In this document: positions 35,218 through 45,700 of the stretch, piece by piece
Numbering within the stretch: the first letter of the stretch is position 1
How the letters are laid out: each line of letters starts with the position of its first letter
Assembly: GCA_016713535.1 (NCBI GenBank)
Contig: JADJOY010000042.1
Location: 14,332 to 78,331 of the forward strand
Length of the DNA stretch: 64,000 nucleotides
Source of the DNA: JADJOY01 sp016713535 [NCBI: Deltaproteobacteria bacterium]
GTDB taxonomy: Bacteria; JADJOY01
Reading direction: 5' to 3'
Translations under genes and position numbers: made by a program
Notes under the pieces: generated by a model
Databases searched by the model: none
Told to the model about the DNA's origin: nothing
The model's input: the letters and a program-made list of their open reading frames with translations, nothing else

Positions 35218-36144
35218 TCAGTAGAGCTTGGGATCGCCGACCGGGCGAGTCTTCCATCGTCGGTGACCCCAGAGCCATTGCTCCGGAAACCGGCGAATGA
35301 CGTCCTCGGTGACCCGAGCGACCTCCTGCGTCGTCGTGATCGCATCCTCGCGTGGATGACCGGTGGACACCGGTTCGATGACCGGCCCTACGTGGATCGT
35401 GTGGAAACCGTCGGTGTCGCGTGAAATGAAGGCCGGCACGATCGCGGCCTTCGTCTTCAGCGCGAGCTTCGCGATGCTGACGTGAGTGCAGGCGGGCCGA
35501 CCGAAGAACTGGACGAACTCGCCCTCCTCGCGGGTCGCATTCTGGTCTCCCAAGATGCCGAGCACGCCGCCGCTTCGCAACACCCGGAAGGCGTCCTTCC
35601 CGCTTCCCTTCTTGTCCAGCACCTCGTTTCCGAACCTACGTCGCATGTCGTTCAAGAGCTCGTAGACGAGGGGGCTGTCCATCGGGCGGGCGAGGAAGCT
35701 GAGCGGATGTCCGTGCGCGCTGTGCGCGAGGGCCATGAGGTCGAAGTTGCCGACGTGTCCGGTGAGGATCACCACGGGTCGGCCTGCGGCTCGGATGCTC
35801 TCGTAGACCTCGACTCCGTCGTACCGCACTCGAGCCCGGATCTCCTCGGCGCTCGCGCGCGCCATGTGCGCGACCTCGATCGTGCTCGCGACGACGTGTG
35901 CGTACATGCCACGGATGATGCGGTCGGCGCCGCCGAGCTCGACGAGCCGATCGCCGAACGCCAGCTCGAGATTGACTCGCGCGATTCCACGGTGCCGGCG
36001 GTCGAGAGCGACGACGAGCGGCACGGCCAGTCGCCCTATCCGCGGCGCCCAGCTCCACGGGATGAAACGGAACAGCCAGAACATCGCTCTGGCGGCCGCG
36101 AGCTCGGCTCGAGCCTGAAGGCTCTCGGGCGCGCGCTCAGCCAT
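35218..36144 (-). CDS. LpxL/HtrB-family lysophospholipid acyltransferase
   Basis: A 308-residue acyltransferase. A membrane-associated N-terminus (FWLFRFIPWSWAPRIG) is followed by TGHVGNFDLMAL, which holds the HxxxxD catalytic pair of this family, and GVLGILGDQNATREEGEF and FFGRPACTHVS. LpxL/LpxM enzymes add secondary acyl chains to lipid A at the inner membrane; the acceptor here may be lipid A or another glycolipid. ATG 36144 begins MAERAPESLQARAEL. The start overlaps the stop of the upstream WS/DGAT-like gene by 8 bp, so the three genes 38817-35218 form a tight operon. Confidence 0.5.
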   Translation of the reverse strand: MAERAPESLQARAELAAARAMFWLFRFIPWSWAPRIGRLAVPLVVALDRRHRGIARVNLELAFGDRLVELGGADRIIRGMYAHVVASTIEVAHMARASAEEIRARVRYDGVEVYESIRAAGRPVVILTGHVGNFDLMALAHSAHGHPLSFLARPMDSPLVYELLNDMRRRFGNEVLDKKGSGKDAFRVLRSGGVLGILGDQNATREEGEFVQFFGRPACTHVSIAKLALKTKAAIVPAFISRDTDGFHTIHVGPVIEPVSTGHPREDAITTTQEVARVTEDVIRRFPEQWLWGHRRWKTRPVGDPKLY

Positions 36145-37531
36145 CGAGGGTCGGCACGGAAAGCAACGCAAACAACTCGTCCCGGATGCGCCCGAGGAGC
36201 TCGTCCGCTTCGATACGAGCGAGGCCCCCCTCGGCGAAGCTCATCTCCATCTGCACTTCGTTCCGGTACGTGTACATCGCGAGCGTGGCGGGCATGGGGT
36301 AGCCGCACTGGTACACGTGACGAGTGTAGAGGACGCGAGCGCCGCCGATGTGTTCCGCCGTCGAGCCGTCAGGGCGCTGCCAGATCGGTCCCACGTTGCT
36401 CACCGTCAGCGTCGGGGTCGTCCGCGCCACGCTCCTGCGGGTGAGCACCGAACGCATCGAACGGACGACCCACCGGTACGGCAGGCCGAAGAGCATCATG
36501 GATCTCGCCAGGGTGACGAGTGGCAGAGGTGTCGCCTTGAGCGCGCGAGTCTGGGCGCGGATTGCGTGAATGAGCTCGTCGCGGTCGTCCAGCCACCGCG
36601 CGGACACGTGGATCTCGACCGCGATCCCTTGGTTCGCGACGCTCTCGCGTGGATCGAGGTGACGGTAGGCTCGCAGGTTCATCGGCACCGCGAGCGTCAC
36701 CTTTCGCATCCGGACGTTTCGGTGCCTGGCGTACGCCACCACCGCGCGAGCCACCGCCGCGAGCACCGCGTCGTTGAACGAGATCGCGCGTGCGCGTGCA
36801 GCTGCCCGCACCTCGGCAAAGCGGTCGCTCGGAATGACCCGCTTGACGCTCAGCGTCGGGCTTCGCCGGCTCCTCCAGCGTACCGGCAGCGGCTCGTTCA
36901 CGCGCGGGCGGTTCCACCGCCCCACGCGCGAGTGAGCGATCCACGCCGCGAGCATTCCGCGAAGGCCCACCGCCCGGAAGTACTGCCCCATCCCACGCGG
37001 CGCGATCGCCTTCTGCCGGCGGTCTGGGCGCAATCCCCGCGCGAGCTCGTCGACGATCTCCACCAGGTCCTGACTCAGGACGGCGAGGGCGATGCCGTCG
37101 AGAGCGGAATGGTGGATGCGGATCAGTAACCCGGTCTCGCTGCCTCGGCCTTCGACGATCACGAGCTCGATGGGAGGTTGCCGCTCGAGATCCATCGGCC
37201 GGTTGCCATGCTCCTCGAGCGCCCGGTCGAGTCGTTCGGCAAAGCTCTCTTCGACGCCCCCTGACGCCTGCGCCTCGACCACGAACACAGGGCCGAACTC
37301 GCGCTCGTAGACTTCCTTCCAAGCGAACCCCGACCAGCCGTGCTCGAGCCAGCGGCGGCGCACCAGCACCGATCGGACGATGGGGTACCGGTCGCCGAGG
37401 ATGTTCCACGCCTCGCGCACCAGCTCGCGCGGCAACCGGCCCTCGAAACCGATCGCGAAGGCGGCGCCGAGACCCAACCCAGCCTCGTGCGCGGCCAGGA
37501 AGAATCGCTCGATCACGCTCAGGACTTGCAT
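36137..37531 (-). CDS. WS/DGAT- or condensation-type acyltransferase
   Basis: A 464-residue protein of the condensation/CoA-acyltransferase superfamily. The active-site motif HHxxxDG is present as LIRIHHSALDGIAL at about residue 135. Other family signs are FNDAVLAAVARAVVAYA, KVTLAVPMNLR and TLTVSNVGPIWQ (the conserved SNxG turn). Such enzymes esterify alcohols or glycerides with acyl-CoA (wax ester synthase/DGAT) or acylate glycolipids (PapA type). ATG 37531 (MQVLSVIERFFLAAHEAG) lies 13 bp inside the end of the upstream gene. The protein is paired with a second, degenerate member of the family. Confidence 0.5.
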   Translation of the reverse strand: MQVLSVIERFFLAAHEAGLGLGAAFAIGFEGRLPRELVREAWNILGDRYPIVRSVLVRRRWLEHGWSGFAWKEVYEREFGPVFVVEAQASGGVEESFAERLDRALEEHGNRPMDLERQPPIELVIVEGRGSETGLLIRIHHSALDGIALAVLSQDLVEIVDELARGLRPDRRQKAIAPRGMGQYFRAVGLRGMLAAWIAHSRVGRWNRPRVNEPLPVRWRSRRSPTLSVKRVIPSDRFAEVRAAARARAISFNDAVLAAVARAVVAYARHRNVRMRKVTLAVPMNLRAYRHLDPRESVANQGIAVEIHVSARWLDDRDELIHAIRAQTRALKATPLPLVTLARSMMLFGLPYRWVVRSMRSVLTRRSVARTTPTLTVSNVGPIWQRPDGSTAEHIGGARVLYTRHVYQCGYPMPATLAMYTYRNEVQMEMSFAEGGLARIEADELLGRIRDELFALLSVPTLDG

Positions 37532-38817
37532 GGGCTCAGGGCACGCTCCTCCACGAGACCCGCGAACTCGGCGAGCGTGGAGGCGGAGAAATGGCTCTTT
37601 CGAACACAAAAAGAAAGCGTCAGCTCGCTGCGAGATGGGCTGACCGCGTCGAGGGTCCAGGAAGGATATGCGCTGCCCTCGACGCGAAGCCGCGATAGCT
37701 CCAGGTCGCCGAAACGCCCGACCAGCCCATCGAGTAGCCCGAAGTTCGAGAGCAAGAGCGTCGGACCGAGGGTGAGCAGCGCGTCGCCCATCAGCCGCGT
37801 CAGTGCCCGCCCGACCCACACCCCGACCTCGGTCGGGTGAGTTCGCACGGGCCAGCGCGGCGCCATCGACCAGGCACGGTGGTCGCGGTCCGCGTCAGCT
37901 TTCGCCGTGCGCACCGCGGCGAGTATCTCCGCGAAGGTAGCGTAGCGTCCGATCCTCGCCCCCAGGTCGAGGTTGAGCGTGAAGGTACCCGTCACGTTCG
38001 CGGCGACGAGCGTCGAACGGTCCGTCGGACGAAGGTTCGCGGGCAGATCGATCGAAGCAAAGCGTGCCCGGGAGCCGTGGCTCGCGTTCCACTCCGTGTA
38101 CGCCGTGAGGGCGGCCGCGGCCAGCCAGTCGTTTATCGTCACGGCACCTACCCGGGCCGCCTCCCGGATGACGCCGAGCGGAAGCACCACGTGGTGGTGG
38201 AGGGTTCCCCTGGCGCCGGCGATGCCGGTGCGCACGATCGGGTCGGCGCTGCGCGCGACCGTGCGGCCAGATCCCGGATCGACGAAACGACGCCCGGGGT
38301 TCCTCTTCACGTCGGCCGGCCGAGGGGCGTAGAGCCGCCCCTCGCGACGCAACCGGACTTCGTCGACGGCGGGCTCGAGGATCCGCGGAAACGCGTCATA
38401 CTGTTCGAGGACCGTGCGAACGACGCGGGCGAAGCCCACGGCGTCGAACGCGACATGACTCATCTCGAACGCAAGCGAACCGGTACCGACGTGCACCCGG
38501 AGCGGTGGCTCACGAATCAGGTCGAAGGTCCGCGGTTCGGCGTAGGCTCCATGAAGGTACGCCCTGGCCTCGAACGGCCGGCACCGCCAACGGTAGAAGA
38601 GGCCGCCGAAGCGTTCGATCTGCGCGCCGGCCACCGGATGGTGCCGCGTGACCGCCAGCTCGAGCGACGCCGCCAGTCGTTCCACATCGAGGTGACCGCC
38701 GAGGTCGAAGACGAACACCAGAGCATCCGTGAGCCCCGGAAACCGAAAGGAGCGCGCGAAACAGCCCAGCGTATCGACGGGCAACGTGAGGCCTGGCTCT
38801 GGACGGGCCACGTTCAC
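37519..38817 (-). CDS. Condensation-superfamily protein with degenerate active site
   Basis: A 432-residue protein related in fold to its downstream neighbour: FVFDLGGHLDVERLAASLE, AVTRHHPVAGAQ, TINDWLAAAALTAYT, SIDLPANLRPTD, LLLSNFGLLDG. The catalytic HHxxxDG reads MSHVAFDAVGF, keeping the second His and the Asp but not the full motif, so it may be weakly active or structural. GTG 38817 (VNVARPEPGLTLPVD) is preferred over 38898, because the longer start would overlap the divergent gene at 38880. It is first in the three-gene operon. A two-subunit arrangement with the active paralogue is possible but unproven. Confidence 0.5.
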   Translation of the reverse strand: MNVARPEPGLTLPVDTLGCFARSFRFPGLTDALVFVFDLGGHLDVERLAASLELAVTRHHPVAGAQIERFGGLFYRWRCRPFEARAYLHGAYAEPRTFDLIREPPLRVHVGTGSLAFEMSHVAFDAVGFARVVRTVLEQYDAFPRILEPAVDEVRLRREGRLYAPRPADVKRNPGRRFVDPGSGRTVARSADPIVRTGIAGARGTLHHHVVLPLGVIREAARVGAVTINDWLAAAALTAYTEWNASHGSRARFASIDLPANLRPTDRSTLVAANVTGTFTLNLDLGARIGRYATFAEILAAVRTAKADADRDHRAWSMAPRWPVRTHPTEVGVWVGRALTRLMGDALLTLGPTLLLSNFGLLDGLVGRFGDLELSRLRVEGSAYPSWTLDAVSPSRSELTLSFCVRKSHFSASTLAEFAGLVEERALSPCKS

Positions 38818-38879
38818 GGCCGACCAACCTACTCCACGCGCTCGCTCACGGCTCGCCACGCGCGCCACGGGGTAGCCCC

Positions 38880-39788
38880 TTGAATCCGACGGCGTCACTG
38901 CTCGAACTCGTTCGGTGTCCGTGGTGCAAGGGGCCGTTGTCCACCGTCGCCAGCGCGATGACGTGTGCGCCGTGCAGGGCGAGCTATCCGTGGCATCGGG
39001 AGCTCGGGTGTTGGGACCTACGCCCGCCCGCGCCCGATCGCCAGAGCGACCGGATTCGGAGCGTTCGCTCCCAGGTGACCCGTAGCTCGGCTCGCCAGCG
39101 CCAGGATCGACTATGGCGTGCGCTGAGTAGCGTGAGCTCGGAGATCCCCCGCCAGGGGCTCGTCGTGCGGATCGACGTGCTCGGTGGCGAGCGGCTCAGC
39201 GATGAATTCCGTCACGAGGCCCAGCTCGTGACGAGCGTAGGCGCGGCCATTGCGCGACAGGCGGATCTCGACCAAGCAACCGCACCGTTGGCACTCGTCG
39301 ACCCGTGCTTTCTTCCCGTCCTCAGCCAGTGCGTCGATCTCGTCGACGCCGAGCTCCTCGACGCACCGCCCGCAGACCTCGAGACCCGCCTCGCCGAGGT
39401 TCATCGTGTGCTCGCAGCGTCGGGACGGGCCTACCTGACCGGACGCTCGCGTTCGGCGGCGCTCGAACTGGCGGACCTCGCCGCACGAGCCTCGTTCGCC
39501 GACGGGTTCGGCTGGGCCGATGGCGGACCGCGTGCACGCTCCCGCGTCCGCATGGCGGCGGTTCACCGACACGTACAGGCGTGGGTCGGATTCGAGTACA
39601 CGCTCGGACGCGGCATTTCGGCGCCCAGGCCCTCGTTCATCGGGCGCTGGCTCGGCCGGTTGCGTCGCGAGCGTGAGCTCGTGTGCTGGCGCACCCGACC
39701 TGGAACCGAAGACTGGAAACTACCGCCCTCGGACGAGCCCATGGTCTTCGGTCGGTTCCATTTCCCAGCGTCCGCTCCGACCGCCTGA
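38880..39788 (+). CDS. Zinc-ribbon (Trm112-like) protein with degenerate methyltransferase-like domain
   Basis: A 302-residue protein. The N-terminus [11 protein letters not shown] ... [15 protein letters not shown] holds two CxxC pairs 17 residues apart, as in Trm112-type zinc ribbons that open some methyltransferases. The rest has methyltransferase-like spacing ([39 protein letters not shown]) but no glycine-rich SAM motif, so it may be inactive or a partner subunit. TTG 38880 is used as start. It is divergent from the condensation-protein operon with very little space between starts (63 bp), hinting at shared control. It overlaps moaC tail to tail by 69 bp. Confidence 0.5.
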   Translation: MNPTASLLELVRCPWCKGPLSTVASAMTCAPCRASYPWHRELGCWDLRPPAPDRQSDRIRSVRSQVTRSSARQRQDRLWRALSSVSSEIPRQGLVVRIDVLGGERLSDEFRHEAQLVTSVGAAIARQADLDQATAPLALVDPCFLPVLSQCVDLVDAELLDAPPADLETRLAEVHRVLAASGRAYLTGRSRSAALELADLAARASFADGFGWADGGPRARSRVRMAAVHRHVQAWVGFEYTLGRGISAPRPSFIGRWLGRLRRERELVCWRTRPGTEDWKLPPSDEPMVFGRFHFPASAPTA

Positions 39789-40228
39789 TTTCTTCGCCAG
39801 GCGAAACGGGCCGAGCTGCATCCCCGATCGACGGCCTTGCACATGTCGTAGATCGTGAGCGCCGCCGCGGTCGCCGCTGTGAGGGCTTCCATCTCGACGC
39901 CGGTAGGACCCGTGCAACGGACGGTCACGGAGACGTCGATACGCGCGGGTGCCCGGCCCGCGACGAGCGCCACGTCGACACCGCTGAGGGCCAAGGGATG
40001 GCACATCGGAATCCAGTCGGACGTTCGCTTGGCAGCCTGGATCGCTGCCACACGCGCGACCGCCAGCACCTCACCCTTCTCGACCTCACCACGCTCGATC
40101 CGATCGAGCGTGGCGTCGTTCATCACCACGGAGCCCAGCGCGGTGGCCTCGCGCCGGGTTCGCTTCTTGCGGGTCACGTCGACCATGCGAGCGCGCCCCG
40201 CGGCGTCGAAGTGGCTGAAACGCGGCAT
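39720..40228 (-). CDS. moaC: Cyclic pyranopterin monophosphate synthase MoaC (frameshifted)
   Basis: MoaC, second step of molybdenum-cofactor synthesis, about 169 residues when repaired. [18 protein letters not shown], the active-site [25 protein letters not shown] and [14 protein letters not shown] are standard. The frame breaks near 39827 in a G run (CGGGG): one more G gives [20 protein letters not shown], the normal MoaC C-terminus, ending at 39720. MoaC forms a hexamer and acts with MoaA, which is not in this window. ATG 40228 is the first start before the family N-terminus. Confidence 0.5.
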
Positions 40229-40342
40229 CGGTGCTCTCCGGGAAGTGCTGCGCGGCGTTGGCTTTGCGACGATCGGGGCGGACGATAGCATCGAGCGCTT
40301 GCTTCGCCTGCAGCGCCTCGTGCCCGCCCTCGTTGACCAGCC

Positions 40343-42862
40343 ATGACCGCCGCGCTCAGCTCGCCACGTAGACCCTGGCTAGCGCCGGCCCTCTTCGCCC
40401 TCGCCGCGGCGGCCGTCCTCGCGCCGAGCGTGCTCGGCTCGGCGCCCATCTACGGTTTCGACACCGTGCAGGAGAAGTTCTTCTGGCGTAGCTGGGCGTA
40501 CGCACGAATCGCCAACGGGGAATGGCCGTGGTGGTGCGCCGGGCTCGTCGGAGGTTTCCCGCTCACCGCAGAGCCGATCACCCAGTTCTGGTACCCACCC
40601 GTCGCCGTGCTCCATCTGCTTTTTCCGATCGGACGTGCGCTGAATCTCACGTGGTGGGTCCATCTCACATGGGGCGGGCTCGGGATGTACCGCCTGCTCC
40701 GATCGCGGCGACTCGGTGCACCAGCCGCAGGGCTGGGCGGGCTAGCCTATGGGCTGTCGGGCTGGATGGTCGGACACGTGCCCATGGGGGGTCTCCCCCA
40801 CCTGGCGAGCTGCGCCTGGGCACCTTGGCTCCTTACCTCCCTGCTGAGAGTCGTCGAAGGTGCTGACCACCCCCGACCCCGCGACGTCGCGGTTGCCGCC
40901 CTGGCCTTCGGGGCCAGCTTGCTCGCCGGCCACGCTCAGTTCACCTACGGCGCGCTGCTCTTCTTCGTGATCTTCGTGCCGCTCGTGCGGGTGAAGCGCG
41001 GCGGGGGCGCCCGCTCGGATGGCGGTACGCACACCGCGACCGTGGGGCGTGTCCTGGCACTGGCCCTGGCGCTCGCCCTCGGCGCGGCGCTCGCAGCAAC
41101 GATGCTCGTCCCGTACGCGAAGCTTCTCGCCGCTTCGAACCGGGGGGAGGCGCTCCCCGCCGAATTCGCGGACTTCGGCGCGCGTCTCCCGTTGGTGCAG
41201 CTCCTCGGCGCGTATGCACCCAGCTTCTTCGGCGGCTCCCGGGGTGTGTCTTACTGGGGCTTTCCGACCCGCGAAGCCGTAACGCCCTACCTGGGCATCG
41301 TCCCACTCGCGTTGGCACTCTCGCCCGTGCCCCGCCGCGCGCGACGTGAAGCCTGGGCGCTCCGGATGATCGGGGTCTTCGGACTCGTGCTGGCGATGGG
41401 ACCGGCGACCCCGGTGCTCGGTCTGCTGAGGTCCGTCGCACCGCTGGTCGATCGCGCCCGCCATCCAGCGCGCTGGCTCGAGCTCTCCATCCTCGCGGGA
41501 AGCTGGCTCGCCGCGTGGGGTGCGCAACGCATCATCGAATGGACTGGCGAAACCCGGCTCGGTGCTGCCCCCCACCCGCAGAGAGGGCCCGGCGGGACCG
41601 GCCTCGTGATCGTCGCGGCCTGCGCCCTCGCTACCTGGTGGGCCATCGCCTCTGGGTCAGCAGCGACTGCCCGATACGGGTCCCTGGTAGCATCTCGGAT
41701 CGACGAGAGCTCGCTCGCGGAGGGAGATGCGCTGCGCAGCGCGCTTCCGGCCGCCCTCGAGCAGGCGAGAGAGTGCTCCGAAGCCTCGTGTCTCCGCGCT
41801 CTGGCCTACGCCGCCGCCGCGCTCGGACTGGTGGCAGCGGCGCGCCTAGCACGCCAGTCTCGAGGTGCCGCATGGGCGCTGGTGGGACTCACCGCGATCG
41901 ATCTGGTCAGCCTTGGGAGGCGCGAGATCGTCCCGTTCGATCAGACCGCCCTGCCCTGGCCGGACGATATCGCGCACACCGCAGCGGACGCCTCCCCGGA
42001 GATGCGTATCGCGACCGCGGTTCCCGGTGCTCGGTTTCCGTTTCCGTCGGCCTTCCGGGGGTCGCACGAGATCCTGAGCCGGATCGGACAGGCCGACATG
42101 CATCGTCCTCTCCTCGTCGGTGCGGCCACGCCTCAGGGCGGGATTCCGACGACGCCGGTTCGCTGGCTCCGCCTGGCGGTGGGCGTCGGCTCGTACGACT
42201 TCAACTACACCCCCGTCGGTCCGAGGACCGTGGTCGATCGCCTCTCGGTCGGCCTGTTGATCACCGCGCCCGGGCAGCGTCCAGAGGGAGCCGACTGGAC
42301 ACGCGTGGTCGCGAACGAGCAGCAATGGCTGTGGCGAAACACGAACGCGCTGCGACGCGCGTCGCTGGTCCATCGGTGTGTCGCGCTCGCCGGTCCGGAT
42401 CAAGTGCTCCACACGTTGCGCGATCCTCGACGCGAGCTGCCCGACGGCGTAGCGCTGATCTCGGGTGCTTGCCCCCCGGGGATCGAGGCACGGGACCCGG
42501 GTGAACCATCCACCGAAAGCGTGCGCTGGCTCGAGGCCACCGACGAGCGCGTGATTCTCGAGACCGCCGCGTCCTCCGGCGCACTCCTGCGCCTCGCCGA
42601 TGCCGCCATGCCCGGCTGGTCCGCGACGGTGGACGACGTGGCGGCGCAGATCCATACCGTCGACTTCGCACTCCGCGGCGTCGTGGTCCCGCCGGGTACG
42701 CATCGGGTCGTGTTCCACTACCGTCCTGCGGCGGCCTGGCTGGGCATCCTCGTCAGTGTGACGGCGCTCTGCGCCGTTGGCATGCTGCTGGCGCTCCCTG
42801 ATCGCCGGACGACCGGGAGGTGCCCGTCGAGGCGCGATCCGGCCCCGGTCACCGGTGGATGA
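40343..42862 (+). CDS. YfhO-family membrane protein (GT-C fold)
   Basis: An 839-residue membrane protein. About 12 hydrophobic helices include [20 protein letters not shown] and [18 protein letters not shown]. The first outer loop has [18 protein letters not shown] and the luminal part [18 protein letters not shown]. The C-terminus shows the YfhO signature PGWSATVDD ... [17 protein letters not shown] and a last helix. YfhO proteins are polyprenyl-phosphate-sugar glycosyltransferases that decorate envelope polymers. The stop overlaps the convergent LLM gene by 14 bp. It is divergent from moaC with 114 bp between. Confidence 0.5.
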   Translation: MTAALSSPRRPWLAPALFALAAAAVLAPSVLGSAPIYGFDTVQEKFFWRSWAYARIANGEWPWWCAGLVGGFPLTAEPITQFWYPPVAVLHLLFPIGRALNLTWWVHLTWGGLGMYRLLRSRRLGAPAAGLGGLAYGLSGWMVGHVPMGGLPHLASCAWAPWLLTSLLRVVEGADHPRPRDVAVAALAFGASLLAGHAQFTYGALLFFVIFVPLVRVKRGGGARSDGGTHTATVGRVLALALALALGAALAATMLVPYAKLLAASNRGEALPAEFADFGARLPLVQLLGAYAPSFFGGSRGVSYWGFPTREAVTPYLGIVPLALALSPVPRRARREAWALRMIGVFGLVLAMGPATPVLGLLRSVAPLVDRARHPARWLELSILAGSWLAAWGAQRIIEWTGETRLGAAPHPQRGPGGTGLVIVAACALATWWAIASGSAATARYGSLVASRIDESSLAEGDALRSALPAALEQARECSEASCLRALAYAAAALGLVAAARLARQSRGAAWALVGLTAIDLVSLGRREIVPFDQTALPWPDDIAHTAADASPEMRIATAVPGARFPFPSAFRGSHEILSRIGQADMHRPLLVGAATPQGGIPTTPVRWLRLAVGVGSYDFNYTPVGPRTVVDRLSVGLLITAPGQRPEGADWTRVVANEQQWLWRNTNALRRASLVHRCVALAGPDQVLHTLRDPRRELPDGVALISGACPPGIEARDPGEPSTESVRWLEATDERVILETAASSGALLRLADAAMPGWSATVDDVAAQIHTVDFALRGVVVPPGTHRVVFHYRPAAAWLGILVSVTALCAVGMLLALPDRRTTGRCPSRRDPAPVTGG

Positions 42863-43868
42863 CGTCGACCAGCCTCCGCCAGCGTTCGTTCGGGTCACGT
42901 CCCGGCACGAACGGCCAGTAGAGCGATACACGGTCGAGCACGCCCGCGTACCTCTCTCGGATCAGCTCGGGGATCTCGTCCCAGGTTCCCGTCACGGCGC
43001 AATGCTCGAGCATCTCGTCGCTGATCAAGCCGGGCATGTCGCCCCACCCGCCGGTGCGGGAGAGCTCGCTGAGCCGGTCACCGATCTCCTGCCAGCCGTG
43101 CGTCTCGAGGATCTTCGCGTACGTGCGAGTGGACGCGTAAAACGAGAGCTGGCTGCGCACCAGGGCACGCATCGGCTCGCGTTCCGCCTCCGTGTCGCCC
43201 GCGATCACGAACACGCTGCTCGAGAGGGCCACCCGCGAGGGATCGCGCCCGGTCTTCGCCGCTCCCTCGGCGACCAGCGGCCGCACGAACTCGCGCACGT
43301 ATCGGGTGGTGTGGAACGGGTGCACGTGAAACCCGTCACACAGCTCGCCTGCGAGACGGCACATGTACTCGTTCACGCCCGCGATGTAGATCGGAATGCG
43401 CGGATGCTCGATCGGTCCCCCGCTGAAGAACGGCGTCATCAGCGAGAACCGATAGAAGCGCCCCTGGTAGTCGAGTGGCGTTCCGTTCTGGAAAGTGTCC
43501 CAGATCGCTCGGATCGAGAGAATCATCTCGCGGAGCTTCGGCCCCGGCGACTCCCATGGCACCGAGAAACGCCTCTCGTTGTGGCCCTTGACCTGAGTGC
43601 CCAAGCCGAGGATGAAGCGACCGCCACTTGCGGCCTGGAGATCCCAGGCGACCTGTGCCGTGACCATGGGCGATCGCGGGAACGCGACAGCGATCGCCGT
43701 CCCCAGCTCGAGCCGCCGCGAATGAACCGCGGCGACCGCGAGCGGCAAGTAGGGGTTGTGCGCCGCTTCCGAGGTCCACAGACCGTCGAAGCCCAGCGCC
43801 TCCGCCTCGCGCGCCACGTCGGGGATCGCCGTGAGCGCGTTCGTTTCGATACCCGCGTCGATCTTCAT
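42849..43868 (-). CDS. LLM-class F420-dependent oxidoreductase
   Basis: A 339-residue luciferase-like protein (TIM barrel). MKIDAGIETNALTAIPDVAR, LWTSEAAHNPYLPLAVAA, LGTAIAVAFPRSPMVTAQ, FILGLGTQVKGHNERRF and IPIYIAGVNEYMCRLAGELC are typical of F420-dependent members. Such enzymes reduce or oxidise a wide range of substrates with coenzyme F420, so the organism may make F420, although FMN use is possible. ATG 43868 has GGAGGAGCACC in front. It converges with the YfhO gene. Confidence 0.5.
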   Translation of the reverse strand: MKIDAGIETNALTAIPDVAREAEALGFDGLWTSEAAHNPYLPLAVAAVHSRRLELGTAIAVAFPRSPMVTAQVAWDLQAASGGRFILGLGTQVKGHNERRFSVPWESPGPKLREMILSIRAIWDTFQNGTPLDYQGRFYRFSLMTPFFSGGPIEHPRIPIYIAGVNEYMCRLAGELCDGFHVHPFHTTRYVREFVRPLVAEGAAKTGRDPSRVALSSSVFVIAGDTEAEREPMRALVRSQLSFYASTRTYAKILETHGWQEIGDRLSELSRTGGWGDMPGLISDEMLEHCAVTGTWDEIPELIRERYAGVLDRVSLYWPFVPGRDPNERWRRLVDVIHR

Positions 43869-43972
43869 GGTGCTCCTCCGTGTCCAGGACGAGCCTAGCG
43901 CGGCGCTGCGATCGATGGCTGCGCTCGGGCGCCGTGCGCCAGCCTCGAGGCTGCGGTTTAGAATGGGAAGCC

Positions 43973-44815
43973 GTGGACGACTGGCTGACCCCGCGACGAC
44001 GCTATGCGGCGCTCGTCGAACGCGCCGACGAGGAGATCGAGCTCGAGCGGGCAGCGGCGACGATCGCACTGATCGCTTATCCCGACCTGGCCATCGAGAC
44101 GGTGATCCGGCAGATCCAGGCCCTGGCAGACCGGGTGCGGGGGCACGTCGGTGCGACCGATGATCCTCAGGCCCGCCGCGCCGCCCTCGACCGCGTGCTC
44201 TTCGCCGATCTCGGATTGCGCGGCAACGAGGCCGACTACTACGACCCGCGGAACAGCTTCCTGAACGACGTCTTGGACAGGCGGCTGGGCATCCCGATCA
44301 CCCTCTCGGTGCTCTACATCGCGGTAGGACGTCGCGCAGGAATGGACGTCGAAGGTGTCGGATTCCCAGGCCACTTCCTCGTACGAATCCTGCTCGGGGG
44401 GGGCGAATCCGTGCTGGTCGACCCGTTCGCGCAGGGTCGCGACGTCTCCGACCGCGATCTCCGCGCCTTGCTCAGCCACATCGCCGGTCGGGACACATCG
44501 GTCCCCCCCGAATACCTCGCGCGCTCCTCGACCCGAGACGTGCTGGCGCGGGTGCTGGGCAACCTGCGTGGCATCTACGCCGGTCGCGGCGACGCGATGA
44601 AGACCCTCGAAGTGATGGAGTGGCTGGTGCTGACGCACCCCGGGAACGCCACGCTCAAGCGCGACCGGGGGCTCCTCTACTACCGCCTCGGCTCGATGGC
44701 GGCGGCCGTCGCAGACCTTCGCGCCTACCTGTTCGCGATCCCCGCTGCGGAGGACCGCGTGACCATCGAACAGGTGGTGAAACGTGCCCTGAAGTCGAAG
44801 CCTACGGTCCACTGA
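43973..44815 (+). CDS. SirB1-type transglutaminase-like / TPR protein
   Basis: A 280-residue protein. The transglutaminase-like core is PRNSFLNDVLDRRLGIPITL, VEGVGFPGHFLVR and VDPFAQGRDVS, and a TPR-like C-terminus contains GNATLKRDRGLLYYRLGSM. The family also appears in SirB1/YchA and in some peptidoglycan proteins; no catalytic Cys is visible in the usual place, so activity is doubtful. GTG 43973 sits 7 bases after GGGAAG. It is convergent with transaldolase. Confidence 0.5.
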   Translation: MDDWLTPRRRYAALVERADEEIELERAAATIALIAYPDLAIETVIRQIQALADRVRGHVGATDDPQARRAALDRVLFADLGLRGNEADYYDPRNSFLNDVLDRRLGIPITLSVLYIAVGRRAGMDVEGVGFPGHFLVRILLGGGESVLVDPFAQGRDVSDRDLRALLSHIAGRDTSVPPEYLARSSTRDVLARVLGNLRGIYAGRGDAMKTLEVMEWLVLTHPGNATLKRDRGLLYYRLGSMAAAVADLRAYLFAIPAAEDRVTIEQVVKRALKSKPTVH

Positions 44816-44828
44816 CCATCGGCTTCGT

Positions 44829-45476
44829 TCACGGCTTGGGGACCTTCTTCCAGTCCGAGAGGAACTTCTCGAGACCGATGTCCGTGAGCGGGTGCTGCGC
44901 GAGCTGCATCATGACTTTCCAGGGCATCGTCCCTACGTCCGCACCGATGCGTGCGGCATCGAGGACGTGCACTGGATGCCGGATCGAGGCCACCAGAATT
45001 TCCGTCTCGAAGTCGTAGTTGTCGAAGATCTGGCGGATGTCCTCGATGATGTCCATTCCCTGCTGACTGATGTCGTCGAGCCGTCCGATGAATGGACTCA
45101 CGTACGACGCGCCCGCCTTTGCCGCCAGCAGCGCCTGAGTCGGCGAGAAGATCAGCGTGACGTTCGTCCGGATTCCCTCGGCCGACAGGCGCCGAACGGC
45201 CTTGAGGCCCTCTGGAATGAGCGGCACCTTCACTACGACGTTCTTGTGGATGGCCGCGAGCTCGCGTCCCTCCTTCACGATCCCATCAGCCTCGACCGAC
45301 ACCACCTCGAGTCTCACCGGGCCGTCGACCAGCGCCAGGATCTGATCCACGACCTCCCGGAACGGCTTTCCTTCCTTTGCAACCAGGCTCGGATTCGTCG
45401 TGATCCCATCCACGAGTCCGGCGTCCAGCCCTTCCTTCACTTCGTCGATGTTGGCGGTGTCGAGAAAAAATTTCAT
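44829..45476 (-). CDS. Transaldolase / fructose-6-phosphate aldolase-like
   Basis: A 215-residue class I aldolase of the small transaldolase (TalC/Fsa) family. [29 protein letters not shown], the Schiff-base lysine in [31 protein letters not shown] and [11 protein letters not shown] match throughout, as does the length. It moves a dihydroxyacetone unit between sugar phosphates in the pentose phosphate pathway; the Fsa-type reaction cannot be excluded. A purine-rich ribosome site (GATCCGGAGACC) precedes the ATG. It has no pathway neighbours. Confidence 0.5.
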   Translation of the reverse strand: MKFFLDTANIDEVKEGLDAGLVDGITTNPSLVAKEGKPFREVVDQILALVDGPVRLEVVSVEADGIVKEGRELAAIHKNVVVKVPLIPEGLKAVRRLSAEGIRTNVTLIFSPTQALLAAKAGASYVSPFIGRLDDISQQGMDIIEDIRQIFDNYDFETEILVASIRHPVHVLDAARIGADVGTMPWKVMMQLAQHPLTDIGLEKFLSDWKKVPKP

Positions 45477-45700
45477 CGTGGGTCTCCGGATCCTCGAAGC
45501 TTCCAGGGGGGGCTGGCCCCCACCGGCGACCGCCAGAATGGCGGGCGATGGTGAGCCCGGCTTGCGGCCTGCGTGCGCGGCGGGCGAACTCGGCGCCAGT
45601 CTACGGGGGGCCAACCCGGAGTCAAGGCGGCCCAGCGGACCTCTACCGTGCTGGCTCGCTGTTATCCTCGGCGATTCGAAGTCGACACCGTGAGCGATCC

